Below, piece after piece: positions 1-9,100 of a stretch of DNA of 64,000 nucleotides. Under the pieces are notes generated by a model. That model did not search any database. It saw only the letters and a program-made list of their open reading frames with translations, and was not told the DNA's origin. The position numbers were made by a program, and so were the translations under genes. Position 1 is the first letter of the stretch. Every line of letters begins with the position of its first letter. Origin of the DNA: Microbacterium sp. GCS4 (GTDB lineage: Bacteria > Actinomycetota > Actinomycetes > Actinomycetales > Microbacteriaceae); the NCBI RefSeq assembly GCF_001262495.1, contig NZ_LGYE01000001.1:1054001-1118000 (forward strand), written 5' to 3'.

Positions 1-921
1 GACAGCGACTCCTCGTCGATCAGCTCCGATGTGGGCCCCGACGCGTCGATGTCGGCCGACAAGCCCGTCACGACCGTGACCCCGGAGCCCGTGCCGACGC
101 CGGTGACGCCGCCGGCCGAGACGCCCGTGGCACCCGAGCCCGCCGAGGACGAGGCGCCCGCGATCACTGCCCCGGCCTACACCGCCCCCGTGGCGCCCGC
201 TCCTCCGGTAGAGCCGACAGATCCCACCGATCCGGGAACCGACCCCGGCACCGAACCGGGCCCGGGGACGGAGCCCGGTCTCCCGGCGGGGACGCCCTCG
301 TTCTCGGCCGCCGAGGCCTGGCTCATCATCGGCGGCGATGACCTCATCACGACCGAGTACATCGTCCCCGTCTCCGGCGTTGCGGACTCCGCGGTCGCCG
401 CACGCATCTCGGGACGCTCCGGCATCGCAGGCGGGACGGTGCTGTCGGCATCCGACGCCGATCCGAGCATCGGCTACGGCAACATCACCCTGCGACCGAC
501 GCTGCAGCAGCTGTGCCAGAACGCCACGGTGGAGTTCTTCTACGTGTCGGGCGACCAGGTGGGCGCGTCGACCACGACGACCCTGCAGGATCTCTCCGTC
601 CTCGACCCGGGCCCGCTGTGCCTGCTGACGCCGGGCGGCGCTCCCGCCGAGGAGACTCCCGCCCAGGAGGCTCCCGCCGAGGAGGCTCCCGCGGAGGTCG
701 TCGCGACGGCGCCGGTCGCGCCGTCGACTGCGGAGCCCGCACCGGCACCCGAGCCCGCACCGGCACCCGAGCCCGCACCGGCACCCGAGCCCGCACCCGA
801 GTCCGCACCGGCACCGGCACCTGAGCCCGCACCGGCACCTGATCCTGCGGCAGCGCCCGCGGCCGCGGCCGTCATCGCGGCGACCGAGACCCTGGACGCC
901 GCCACCACGTCACCGCGCTGA
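1..921 (+). CDS. Pro/Ala-rich protein, C-terminal part (5' end outside window)
   Basis: The reading frame is open from base 1 to the TGA at 919-921, so the true start probably lies upstream; a GTG at 31 is the first in-window start. About 100 N-terminal residues are Pro/Thr/Glu-rich. A more ordinary globular stretch of roughly 110 residues follows (about residues 100-215 of the visible part), and the C-terminus is an EPAPAP repeat. I see no transmembrane segment or sorting signal in the visible part. I do not recognise the globular part. The composition suggests an extended, possibly surface or cell-wall-spanning protein, but this is inference. Confidence 0.6.
   Translation, partial: DSDSSSISSDVGPDASMSADKPVTTVTPEPVPTPVTPPAETPVAPEPAEDEAPAITAPAYTAPVAPAPPVEPTDPTDPGTDPGTEPGPGTEPGLPAGTPSFSAAEAWLIIGGDDLITTEYIVPVSGVADSAVAARISGRSGIAGGTVLSASDADPSIGYGNITLRPTLQQLCQNATVEFFYVSGDQVGASTTTTLQDLSVLDPGPLCLLTPGGAPAEETPAQEAPAEEAPAEVVATAPVAPSTAEPAPAPEPAPAPEPAPAPEPAPESAPAPAPEPAPAPDPAAAPAAAAVIAATETLDAATTSPR
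733..840 (+). repeat. In-frame 18-bp tandem repeat encoding EPAPAP
   Basis: The unit GAGCCCGCACCGGCACCC is repeated three times exactly at 733-786 and once more with one change at 823-840. Degenerate copies lie between. It is a multiple of three bases and encodes a Pro-Ala-Glu linker in the gene above. Confidence 0.85.
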
Positions 922-939
922 GAGCCGTCCCGCCGCGAA

Positions 940-945
940 TAGACT
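940..945 (+). promoter_or_regulatory. -10 box TAGACT for a leaderless start
   Basis: TAGACT ends 7 bases before the ATG at 953 and there is no ribosome binding site, so transcription should begin at or next to the start codon. Confidence 0.55.
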
Positions 946-952
946 GGATCCC

Positions 953-1324
953 ATGCCCGAGGATCCCTCCCCCGTACCCGGCGTGCAGCGCCCGACCATC
1001 ACGGCTCTCGACATCGTCCGCTCCATCGTGCTGGTGATCGCCGTCGGCACCCTCGCTCTCTGGGGCTTCGCGACCTGGCCGCTGCCCTGGAACATCGTGC
1101 TCGGCATCGGCGCGCCCGTGATCGTGATCCTCCTCTGGGCGCTGTTCCTCTCCCCTCGGCCCGTGCTCCGCCTGCACCCGTTCCTGCGCGCCGCCGTCGA
1201 GCTCCTCATCTACGTGGGCGTGACGATCGCCTGGTGGCTCATGGATCAGCCGATCATCGGCATGGCCTTCGCGATCGTGGCGGTCGGAGCCGGCGTGGTG
1301 AGCGGTCGGCGGCGCATCGCATGA
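953..1324 (+). CDS. DUF2568 (YrdB-like) small membrane protein
   Basis: This 123-residue protein has a polar N-terminus of about 18 residues and then four hydrophobic segments (about residues 21-40, 43-65, 80-98 and 101-117). It ends in a basic GRRRIA tail. The pattern and the conserved Leu-Trp-Phe and Leu-Phe-Leu-Ser-Pro motifs fit the DUF2568/YrdB family of inner-membrane proteins of unknown function. Its TGA overlaps the ATG of the next gene (ATGA), so the two are translationally coupled. The start has no Shine-Dalgarno sequence; a TAGACT box lies 7 bases upstream. Confidence 0.75.
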   Translation: MPEDPSPVPGVQRPTITALDIVRSIVLVIAVGTLALWGFATWPLPWNIVLGIGAPVIVILLWALFLSPRPVLRLHPFLRAAVELLIYVGVTIAWWLMDQPIIGMAFAIVAVGAGVVSGRRRIA

Positions 1325-2685
1325 CCGCGCTCGACCTGCTGACCTCGGCCCTCGGCGTGCTCGTGGACACCGACCCCGATTCTCTCGAGAGCGCGCGCGC
1401 CGATCAGTCCGGCCACGCGGCGCCCGGCAAGCCTCTCGCCGTCGTGCACGCCGAGACCGTGGAGCACGTCCAGACGGTCATGCGCATCGCGACCGAGACC
1501 CGCACACCCGTCGTGGTCCGCGGCGCCGGGACGGGTCTCGCCGGGGCGGCGAACGGCGGCGAAGGCGAGATCGTGCTGTCGACGCGACGCATGACCGCGA
1601 TCCGCGAGGTGCGCGCCGACGATCTCCTCGCCGTGGTCGAACCCGGCATCCTGAACGCCGACCTCAACGACGCTCTGGCCGAGCACGGCCTGTGGTGGGC
1701 TCCGGATCCCGCGAGCCGCGCCATCTCCACGGTGGGCGGCAACATCGCGACCGGGGCCGGGGGCCTGCTCTGCGCGAAGTACGGCGTCGTGCGCGACGCC
1801 GTGCTCGGGGTCGATCTCGTGCTCGCCGACGGCCGTCTCCTGCACCTCGGCCACCGCAGCGTCAAGGGCGTGACCGGCCTCGACCTCACCTCGCTCGTGA
1901 TCGGCTCGGAGGGCACTCTCGGCGTCGTCGTCGGCGCCACGCTCAAGCTGCGCCGCCTGGTGGAGGGCACGACCTGCACGATCACCGCCACCTTCCCGGA
2001 CGTGCGCTCCGCCGCCGCGGCCTCCGCTGCGGTGACGGCCTCCGGCACCCAGCCCGCGATCATGGAGCTCATGGACGCCGCGAGCCTCGCGGCCGTCGCG
2101 ACCATGCTCGCGCTGCCTGCCCCGGCCGCGGGAAGCGCGCAGCTGACGATCCAGACCGACGGACCCGCCGCGGTGGCGGAGGCGGCGGTGATCGCCGAGA
2201 TCCTCACGGCCCACGACGGCGCCACCCTCGTCTCCTCCGACCGCGAGGAGGGCGAGCGGCTGCTGGCCGTCCGCCGCGCGATGCACCCCGCCATGGCCGC
2301 CCTCGGCACCACGCTGATCGAGGACGTCTCGGTACCGCGCAGCGCGATGCCCGCGATGTTCGACGAGATCGCGCGCATCGAGAAGGCCTTCGACATGACC
2401 ATCCCGACCGTCGCGCATGCGGGTGACGGCAACCTGCACCCGAACTTCATCTTCGAGGGTGCGGAGCCGCCCGCTCACGTCTGGGCGGCCGCGGACGAGC
2501 TCTTCCGGGCGGCGATCGCCCTGGGCGGCACGCTGACCGGCGAGCACGGGATCGGCACGCTCAAGAGCCGCTGGCTGGCGGACGAGCTGGGCGACGACCA
2601 GTGGGAGCTGCAGCGCCAGATCACCCGCGTGTTCGATCCCCTCGGGATCCTCAACCCCGGCAAGGTGTTCGCCGCGGATGCCTGA
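1321..2685 (+). CDS. FAD-binding oxidase, GlcD/D-lactate dehydrogenase type
   Basis: This 454-residue flavoprotein belongs to the vanillyl-alcohol-oxidase fold. Its N-terminal FAD-binding domain has the motif VVVRGAGTGLAGAANGG near residues 60-75. The C-terminal FAD-linked oxidase domain carries HAGDGNLHPNF and ends with FDPLGILNPGKVF, both typical of GlcD and D-lactate dehydrogenases. The likely reaction is oxidation of a 2-hydroxy acid (glycolate or D-lactate) with electrons passed on from FAD; the exact substrate is not shown by the sequence. The ATG at 1321 overlaps the upstream stop codon. A longer in-frame start at 1234 would lie inside the upstream gene and adds no homologous sequence. 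Confidence 0.85.
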   Translation: MTALDLLTSALGVLVDTDPDSLESARADQSGHAAPGKPLAVVHAETVEHVQTVMRIATETRTPVVVRGAGTGLAGAANGGEGEIVLSTRRMTAIREVRADDLLAVVEPGILNADLNDALAEHGLWWAPDPASRAISTVGGNIATGAGGLLCAKYGVVRDAVLGVDLVLADGRLLHLGHRSVKGVTGLDLTSLVIGSEGTLGVVVGATLKLRRLVEGTTCTITATFPDVRSAAAASAAVTASGTQPAIMELMDAASLAAVATMLALPAPAAGSAQLTIQTDGPAAVAEAAVIAEILTAHDGATLVSSDREEGERLLAVRRAMHPAMAALGTTLIEDVSVPRSAMPAMFDEIARIEKAFDMTIPTVAHAGDGNLHPNFIFEGAEPPAHVWAAADELFRAAIALGGTLTGEHGIGTLKSRWLADELGDDQWELQRQITRVFDPLGILNPGKVFAADA

Positions 2686-3082
2686 CATCCACGTCAGCGC
2701 CGCGATCATCGTCGACGCCGACGGACGAGTGCTCGTCGTGCGCAAGCAGGGCACGACGAGGTTCATGCAGCCGGGCGGCAAGCCGGAGGCCGGGGAGACA
2801 CCGGCGCAGACCCTCATCCGCGAACTGCACGAGGAGCTCGGGCTGGTGCTCGCCGAGAGCGATCTGCGGTCGCTGGGGCGGTTCGTGTCGGATGCGGCGA
2901 ACGAACCGGGTCACCGGGTCGTCGCCGACGCGTTCTCGGTGTCGATCGCGCACGCCGACGTCACGGTGCAGGCAGAGCTCGCAGAGCTCCGCTGGATCAC
3001 GCGGGCGGATGCCGAGACGCTGCCGCTCGCACCCCTCAGCGTCGAGCATCTGCTCCCGCTGGCCTGGGCGCGCGGGAACTGA
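2678..3082 (+). CDS. NUDIX hydrolase
   Basis: This 134-residue protein has a complete Nudix box: GGKPEAGET followed by RELHEELGL at about residues 33-56, giving the GX5EX7REUXEEXGU pattern that binds the metal and the diphosphate. The family hydrolyses nucleoside diphosphates linked to another moiety; the substrate cannot be read from the sequence. The ATG lies 8 bases inside the end of the upstream oxidase gene, so it is the third gene of a coupled operon. Confidence 0.85.
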   Translation: MPDIHVSAAIIVDADGRVLVVRKQGTTRFMQPGGKPEAGETPAQTLIRELHEELGLVLAESDLRSLGRFVSDAANEPGHRVVADAFSVSIAHADVTVQAELAELRWITRADAETLPLAPLSVEHLLPLAWARGN

Positions 3083-3108
3083 GCGCAACTCGACGGAACC
3101 GGATCGGG

Positions 3109-3888
3109 TCAGATGCCCTGCCAGGAGGGCTTGTTCGCGAACGTGTAGCGGTAGTAGTCGGCGAGCTTCAGGCGCGACGCCGCCGCCTCGTCCACCACGA
3201 TCGTGGCGTGCGGGTGCAGCTGGACGGCGGAGCCCGGCAGGATCGCCGACAGCGGACCCTCGACGGCGTCGGCGACGGCCTGCGCCTTGCCCTCGCCGAA
3301 CGCGAGGAGCACGAGGTGGCGCGCACGCAGGATCGTGCCGAGGCCCTGCGTGATGCAGTGACGCGGCACATCGTCGATCGAGTCGAAGAAGCGAGCGTTG
3401 TCCTCGCGCGTCTGCTCCGTGAGGGTCTTGACTCGCGTGCGCGACGCGAACGAGGAACCGGGCTCGTTGAAGCCGATGTGCCCGTCGGTGCCGATGCCGA
3501 GGATCTGCAGATCGACGCCACCCGCGGCGTCGATCGCCTTCTCGTAGTCGTCTCCCGCGTGCTGGATCGTGGCCTCGGCCCCGTTCGGCACGTGGATGCG
3601 GCGCGGATCGAGTCCGAGCGGCTCGACGACCTCGCGCGTGATGACCGAACGGTAGCTCTCGGGGTGCGCGGGGTCGAGGCCCACGTACTCGTCGAGCGCG
3701 AAGCCGCGCACCTGCGAGACGTCACGGCCCGCGAGCTGCGTCCGCAGAGCCTGGTACACCGGCAGCGGCGTCGATCCCGTGGCGAGTCCCAGCACCGCAT
3801 CCGGACGTCCGTCGATCAGCTCGACGATCTCGGCGGCGACCAGTGAGCCCGCCGCGGCGGCGTTCTCGACGATGACGACTTCAGCCAT
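3109..3888 (-). CDS. nagB: Glucosamine-6-phosphate deaminase
   Basis: NagB converts glucosamine 6-phosphate to fructose 6-phosphate and ammonia, the last step of amino-sugar catabolism. The 259-residue protein has the phosphate loop GLATGSTP (34-41), the catalytic pair in ALDEY (Asp66-Glu67) and GTDGHIGFNEP with His137 and Glu142. Length matches the family. It overlaps the upstream ROK kinase gene by 8 bases, so the two are co-transcribed. No amino-sugar transporter or NagA-type deacetylase gene is visible beside it, although the nearby fusion protein carries an amidohydrolase domain. Confidence 0.95.
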   Translation of the reverse strand: MAEVVIVENAAAAGSLVAAEIVELIDGRPDAVLGLATGSTPLPVYQALRTQLAGRDVSQVRGFALDEYVGLDPAHPESYRSVITREVVEPLGLDPRRIHVPNGAEATIQHAGDDYEKAIDAAGGVDLQILGIGTDGHIGFNEPGSSFASRTRVKTLTEQTREDNARFFDSIDDVPRHCITQGLGTILRARHLVLLAFGEGKAQAVADAVEGPLSAILPGSAVQLHPHATIVVDEAAASRLKLADYYRYTFANKPSWQGI

Positions 3889-4846
3889 GGGTGACGATCT
3901 CCTTGGTGGGGGTGGCGGCGCCGACCAGGGCAGCGCCGAAGGCGGCGGCGGGCGAGCCGGTCGGAAGCAGCTCGATCCTATCGTCGAGGTGCAGCGACCT
4001 CATGAAGGCCGAGGCCTCGGCACCCGCGTGCAGGGCCGCGCGGACACCGTCCTCGAGACGCGCGCCGAGCGCGGTGAGGCCTCCGCCGATGATGACGCGT
4101 TCGACGTCGGCCGAGAGCACGAGGGCGCGCACCGCCGCGGCCGCTCCGTGGAAGAGGTCGGCGCGCAGCGCGAGCGCGCGCTCGTCACCGGCATCCGCGG
4201 CGTCGAGGATGTCGCGCACGGGCAGGGAACCCGGGCGCTCCCATGCGCGGGCGAGGGCTCCCCCGCCGCAGAAGGTCTCGATGCAGCCGCGCTGTCCGCA
4301 GCCGCAGAGGCGTCCGGCCGGGTCGACCGAGAGATGCCCGACCTCGCCGGCCGTGCCGCGGGAGCCGCGCCAGATCTCGCCGTCGACGACGATTCCGGCC
4401 GCGACGCCGGTGCCGAGGTTCAGGTAGGCCATCGATCCCTCGATGCCGCGCAGCGCCGCCGCGCCCAGAGCAGCTGCCTTGACGTCGTTCTCGACGCGCA
4501 CCGCGACGCCCAGTCGGGCGCCGACGCGATCGGACAGGTCGAGCGATTCGACGCCGAGGTTCACGGCGTGCAGAACGCGTCCGGTGGCCGCGTCGACGAG
4601 CCCGGGGATGCCGATGCCGACCGAGTCGATCGCGAAGAGGTCGGCGCCGGCCTCCGCCGCGAGGGCGGTCACGGCGTCGACGACACTCTCGACCACGGCA
4701 TCCTCTCCCCAGCCGGTGGGCCGGCGAAGGCGCGCGAGGATGTCGCCGGTCTCGCTCACCGCGACCGCGTCGATCTTCGTCCCACCGACGTCCAGGCCCA
4801 CTCGAATCCGCCGACCCGCCGGGCCGGCCACGATGGCGCGCGTCAT
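3881..4846 (-). CDS. ROK-family sugar kinase (probable N-acetylglucosamine/glucokinase)
   Basis: This 321-residue ROK kinase has the ATP motif DVGGTK (19-24), the catalytic Asp in ENDVKAA (Asp121), the sugar-binding ExGH motif (Glu168-His171) and the zinc motif CGCGQRGC (181-188). It has no N-terminal helix-turn-helix, so it is an enzyme and not a regulator. Its place between nagB and a ROK repressor points to GlcNAc or a related amino sugar as substrate, but glucose or ManNAc cannot be excluded. It starts 40 bases after the end of the repressor gene. Confidence 0.85.
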   Translation of the reverse strand: MTRAIVAGPAGRRIRVGLDVGGTKIDAVAVSETGDILARLRRPTGWGEDAVVESVVDAVTALAAEAGADLFAIDSVGIGIPGLVDAATGRVLHAVNLGVESLDLSDRVGARLGVAVRVENDVKAAALGAAALRGIEGSMAYLNLGTGVAAGIVVDGEIWRGSRGTAGEVGHLSVDPAGRLCGCGQRGCIETFCGGGALARAWERPGSLPVRDILDAADAGDERALALRADLFHGAAAAVRALVLSADVERVIIGGGLTALGARLEDGVRAALHAGAEASAFMRSLHLDDRIELLPTGSPAAAFGAALVGAATPTKEIVTHG

Positions 4847-4886
4847 CGGGTGGAGCTCCTGTCTGCGGCGCCTTCGGCTGCGCGTC

Positions 4887-6074
4887 TCACGAGACGCCCA
4901 GCTGGCTGGAGAGCACCATCACGGCAGCGCCGCGCAGCACGATGTCGTCCTGCAGCGTGCGGCGGATCACGACGTCTTCGAACACGCCCTCGAGCGTGCG
5001 GGCGTGCAGCGTCTCGACCGCGGCGTCGACGAGGGTGCCGTCGAGCAGGTCGCCCGGACCCGACAGAACGACCTCCGAGAGGTCGAGCGCCGCGACGATC
5101 GGTGCGATCGCGATGGCCATGCGGGTGCCGGCGTCGCGGAGGATGTCGTCTCGCGACGAGGGCGCTGCGTCGATCGCCGGCCGCAGCCGCGACTCGTTCA
5201 GCCACGCTTCGAGGCAGCCGTCCTTGCCGCACGCGCACCGCGGGCCGCCGTCGGTGCCGACCACGACGTGTCCGATCTCTCCGGCGGCGAACCGGCTGCC
5301 GAGCAGGGGCTGGCTTCCCGTGATCAGTCCGGCGCCGACGCCTCGACCGATCTTGATGAGCATGAAGTCCGCCTTGGCCTCGCCGAACGTGTACTCGGCC
5401 AGCACGGCCGCGTTCGCGTCGTTCCGCACGAGCACGGGGAGGTCCAGGTCGACGCCGAGCTTGGCCTCGAGCGGCAGATTCGACCAGCCGAGGTTGGGCG
5501 AGCTGAGCACGACTCCGTCGGGCCGGACCACGCCGGGCGTGCCGATGCCCACACCGAGCACGGGTTGCGTCGCCGCGTCCGACAGGGCACGGGCGAGAGC
5601 GAGGAGTGCCGCGTAGGCCGCGTCTCCGTCGGCTCCTTCGGGACGCTCGACCTCGCGTCGTTCGATCACGTCGCCGTCCAGGCTCAACAGCGCTCCGACG
5701 AACGCCTGTGGGCCCGAGAGGTCGATGCCGACGATCTGGTGGCCCAGGCGGTCGATGTCGATGAGGATCGGCGGCTTGCCCGGTCCGACGGTCTCCCGCA
5801 CGCCCATCTCGACGACGATGCCGTCGGCGATGAACTCCGCGACGAGGTCGGAGATCGTGACGCGGGTCAGCCCGGTCTCGCGGGAGAGGTCGGCGCGACT
5901 CATCGCGCCCGAGTGGTACAGCGTCTGCAGGACGAGGGCGCGGTTGTGCCCCCGGGCGTGCTCGGGGAGCACCTTGGTGCGGGAGCGGAGGTGCCGCGCC
6001 GGCCCGAAGGCGTGCGCGCTCGCGCCGACGTGCTCCGACGTCATCGACGGACGCGTTTCATCCGATACGGACAT
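4887..6074 (-). CDS. ROK-family transcriptional repressor (NagC/Mlc-like)
   Basis: The 395-residue protein joins an N-terminal winged helix-turn-helix (about residues 40-95, with MSRADLSRETGLTRVTISDLV) to a ROK sugar-sensing domain. The zinc motif CACGKDGC is intact. It should repress the amino-sugar genes until an amino sugar or its phosphate binds. It heads the repressor-kinase-nagB run. An inverted repeat lies directly in front of its start codon, so it probably represses its own operon. An alternative start 10 codons downstream (MTSEHVG) is possible. Confidence 0.85.
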   Translation of the reverse strand: MSVSDETRPSMTSEHVGASAHAFGPARHLRSRTKVLPEHARGHNRALVLQTLYHSGAMSRADLSRETGLTRVTISDLVAEFIADGIVVEMGVRETVGPGKPPILIDIDRLGHQIVGIDLSGPQAFVGALLSLDGDVIERREVERPEGADGDAAYAALLALARALSDAATQPVLGVGIGTPGVVRPDGVVLSSPNLGWSNLPLEAKLGVDLDLPVLVRNDANAAVLAEYTFGEAKADFMLIKIGRGVGAGLITGSQPLLGSRFAAGEIGHVVVGTDGGPRCACGKDGCLEAWLNESRLRPAIDAAPSSRDDILRDAGTRMAIAIAPIVAALDLSEVVLSGPGDLLDGTLVDAAVETLHARTLEGVFEDVVIRRTLQDDIVLRGAAVMVLSSQLGVS

Positions 6075-6075
6075 G

Positions 6076-6100
6076 TTTGTTAGTAGACCTTACGAACAAA
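6076..6100. promoter_or_regulatory. Inverted repeat, probable ROK repressor operator
   Basis: The arms TTTGTTAGTAG (6076-6086) and TTACGAACAAA (6090-6100) are complementary at nine of eleven positions around a 3-base centre. The site is AT-rich in a GC-rich genome and ends 1 base before the ROK repressor start. A half-site CTAACAA recurs at 10611-10617, at the other end of the island. Confidence 0.6.
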
Positions 6101-6168
6101 AATTGTGCAACCCCTGCCCCGCCGGTCGCCGGGAGGGTTATCGAAACGTTACAGTACGATTTCGACGA

Positions 6169-9100
6169 TCAGTCGAGCCGCTCCGCCCTCTCCACCAGGC
6201 GGGCGACGAGTCCCTCGACGATCTGCTCCCGGGCCTCCCGCGTGAGCGGCTTCCCCGGCACTCCGGGACGCCGCTGAGCCGGCGTCGGACCGTCGAGAGG
6301 ACGATACCGCACACCGCTGTCGGCGAGGCGCCGGAGATGCGTCGGCAGCCGGCGTCCGAAGTCCTCGAACGGACGGGGATCGCCTCCCTCCCACAGCCGC
6401 TCCGCCACCGCAGCCAGACGCGGGAACATCGCGAAGTCCACCCTGTCGCGGGTCGGCAGATGCTCGGTCCACACGTTCGCCTGGGCCCCGCGGGCTCCGT
6501 CCTCGACGCGCAGGGTGTACACGTGCTCGATCGGCAGCGGCGGGCCCACCCGGATCGGTTCCTCGGCCGACTCCGACTGCGGGTAGTCGAGGTACATCTC
6601 GAGGTCGGGACACGCGATCACCGGGATGCCGCGCCGCAGCGCCTCCCGCATCGCCACCGGACCGCGCCAGGCGAGGATCTCCACCCCGTCGGGGACGTCG
6701 CCCTCGAGGACCTCGTCCCAGGCGAGCGCCGTGCGACCGCGCGATCGGACGTGCTCCACGAAGTGCGCCGTGAACCACGGCTGCACGTCGTGCGGCGACG
6801 CGAGACCGAGCTCGCGCATCCGCTCCCCCGCCGCCGCGCTCTGCGCCCACTCCGTGACCGGCACCTCGTCGCCGCCGATCCCGATCCACGGCGAGTCGAA
6901 CACATCGCACAGCGCGTCGATCGCCGCGCGGCCGAACGCCAGCGACGCCTCGGTCGGGGCAAGCGTGCGCGGGTTGACGCCGAACCTCTCCCACGGAGCG
7001 GTCACGGGGTCGCCGACGTCGACGTTGCCGAGCTCGGGGTACGCGGCGAGGCCCGCCTGGATGTGCCCCGGCAGCTCGACCTCGGGCACGACCGTGACGA
7101 AGCGCTCCGCGGCGTACGCGACGAGGTCGCGCAGCTCGGTCTGCGTGTAGTGCCCCTCGTGGACCCCGGACTCGACCGTCGCGAGCGGGCCGTGACCGCG
7201 CTGCGTCGACTCCCGCCGTGCACCGATCTCGACGAGTCGCGGGTAGCCGGGCACCTCGAAGCGCCAGCCCTGGTCGTCGGTGAGGTGCAGGTGCAGGACG
7301 TTCAGGTGGTGGTCCGCGAGCAGGTCGACCAGCCGCCGCAGATCCTCCACGGGACGGAAGTGGCGCGCGACATCGAGCATGGTGCCGCGCCAGGCATAGG
7401 CGGGCGCGCCGGTCCAGAACCCGGCGGGGATGCGGGAGCGCTGCGCCCCCGGCTCCCGCAGCTGTCGCAGGACGGTCACGCCGCGGAAGACCCCGGCCGG
7501 CGAGGCTCCGTCGACCGCGATGCCCTCGGACGTCACGGCGATGCGGAACGCCTCCGCCGCGATCCGGCCGGCGGCGAAGTCCGCGTCGGCGAGGGACGCG
7601 TCGACGCGGAGCGTGATCGCGGGGCCGGCGGTCTCCGCGTGCGGTGCGCCGAGCCGGCGCGCGCTCGCGACGAGCGCGTCGGGGGCGTCGACGGGCGTGG
7701 TCGCGGTCCAGAGGAACGGCTCCGCGGCGGGGTCGATCTCGGACTGCGCGAGCGGAACCGTCGCACGGTGCGCGGCCGGAGCCATGCGCAGCGCTCGACC
7801 GGGAGTCTCCCCGGTGGCCTCGCCGGCCACGACCACAGGCGTGCCTCCGACCAGCACCTCGACGATCCCCACCGGCGCCTCATGCGGTTCCTCGAACGTC
7901 GCACCGGCGGCGACGGTCTCCGGATCGAAGAGCACCAGATCGGCGGTCGCGCCCTCGCGGATCACACCGCGCGGTGCGTCTCCGCGATCGAGTCCGAGCC
8001 TCGCGGCGGGCGTCCCCGACAGATGCCGCACGGCCTCTTCGAGGGTCAGCACGCCGAGCTCGCGCACATAATGTCCGAGATAGCGGGGGAACGTCCCGCG
8101 ACCGCGCGGGTGCGGGCGGGCCCCGATGAGGATGCCGTCGCTTCCCCCGCTGTGGCTCGGGTGACGCATGATCTCCCGGACGTTGCCCTCGTCGCCGATG
8201 TGCATCAGGATGCCGGTCGCCCCGGCATCCTGCAGGATCGTGTCAAGGACGACGTCGACCGCGCGCTGCCCGGAGTCCTCGGCGATCTCGGCGACCGTCC
8301 GCCCCACGAGATCGCCGAGAGCCGGATCTCCGGTTCCCGCGATCTGGATGGCCGACCACTCGGCGCGCTCGCCGTGGAAGCCGTCGCACCCGATCTCCTC
8401 GAGTTCGACCCGCACGGCCTCGCGCCCGTCACCGTCCAGCGCCGCTATCGTGCCGAGCAGATCGCCGGTCTCGGCGAGACGACTCGGCAGCAGGGCGGCG
8501 AGGGTCGTGGCGCCCGGCAGGTACGGGTAGGTGTCGAGCGTGACCTCGACACCGTCGGCGAGCGCCTCGTCGACGAGCGCGAGGAGCTCGGCCGCGCGTC
8601 CGCGGTTCGGAGCGAAGTTCATGGTCGCGTGCGTGAGGTGGATCGGGCAGCCGGTGCGACGGCCGATGTCGAGCGCCTCGCGATAGGCCTCGAGCGCTGC
8701 GCCGCCGTAGCTCCGCGTGTGCGGCGACCAGTAGCCGCCCCGCTCCGCCACGACACGGCACAGCGCCTCGAGCTCCGCGGTGTCGGCGTACATGCCCGGC
8801 GTGTACGTGAGGCCGCTCGACATGCCGAAGGCCCCCTCGTCGAGGGCTTCGCCGAGCAGAGCGCACATCGCGTCGATCTCGTCGGCCGTCGCGCGGCGGT
8901 TCTCGTGACCGACGACGATCATGCGGAGGTTGCCCTGCGGCACCAGGACGGCGGTGTTCGCGACGGCGGACTCGTCGAATGCGCGCAGGAGATCGTCCAT
9001 GCTCCGCCACGGGACGGATGCCGCAGGTCCGTTCCATCCCGCGATCTGGGCCGGGATCACGGCCGCGGCGCGGTCGTCGAGCGGGGCGTAGCCGAGCCCG

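Noticed and set aside
733..840. Possible CRISPR or regulatory repeat
   Set aside because: It is an in-frame 18-bp coding repeat for a Pro-Ala linker.
1246..2817. A 523-codon open frame on the minus strand
   Set aside because: It is antisense to the GlcD-type oxidase and shows no recognisable motif.
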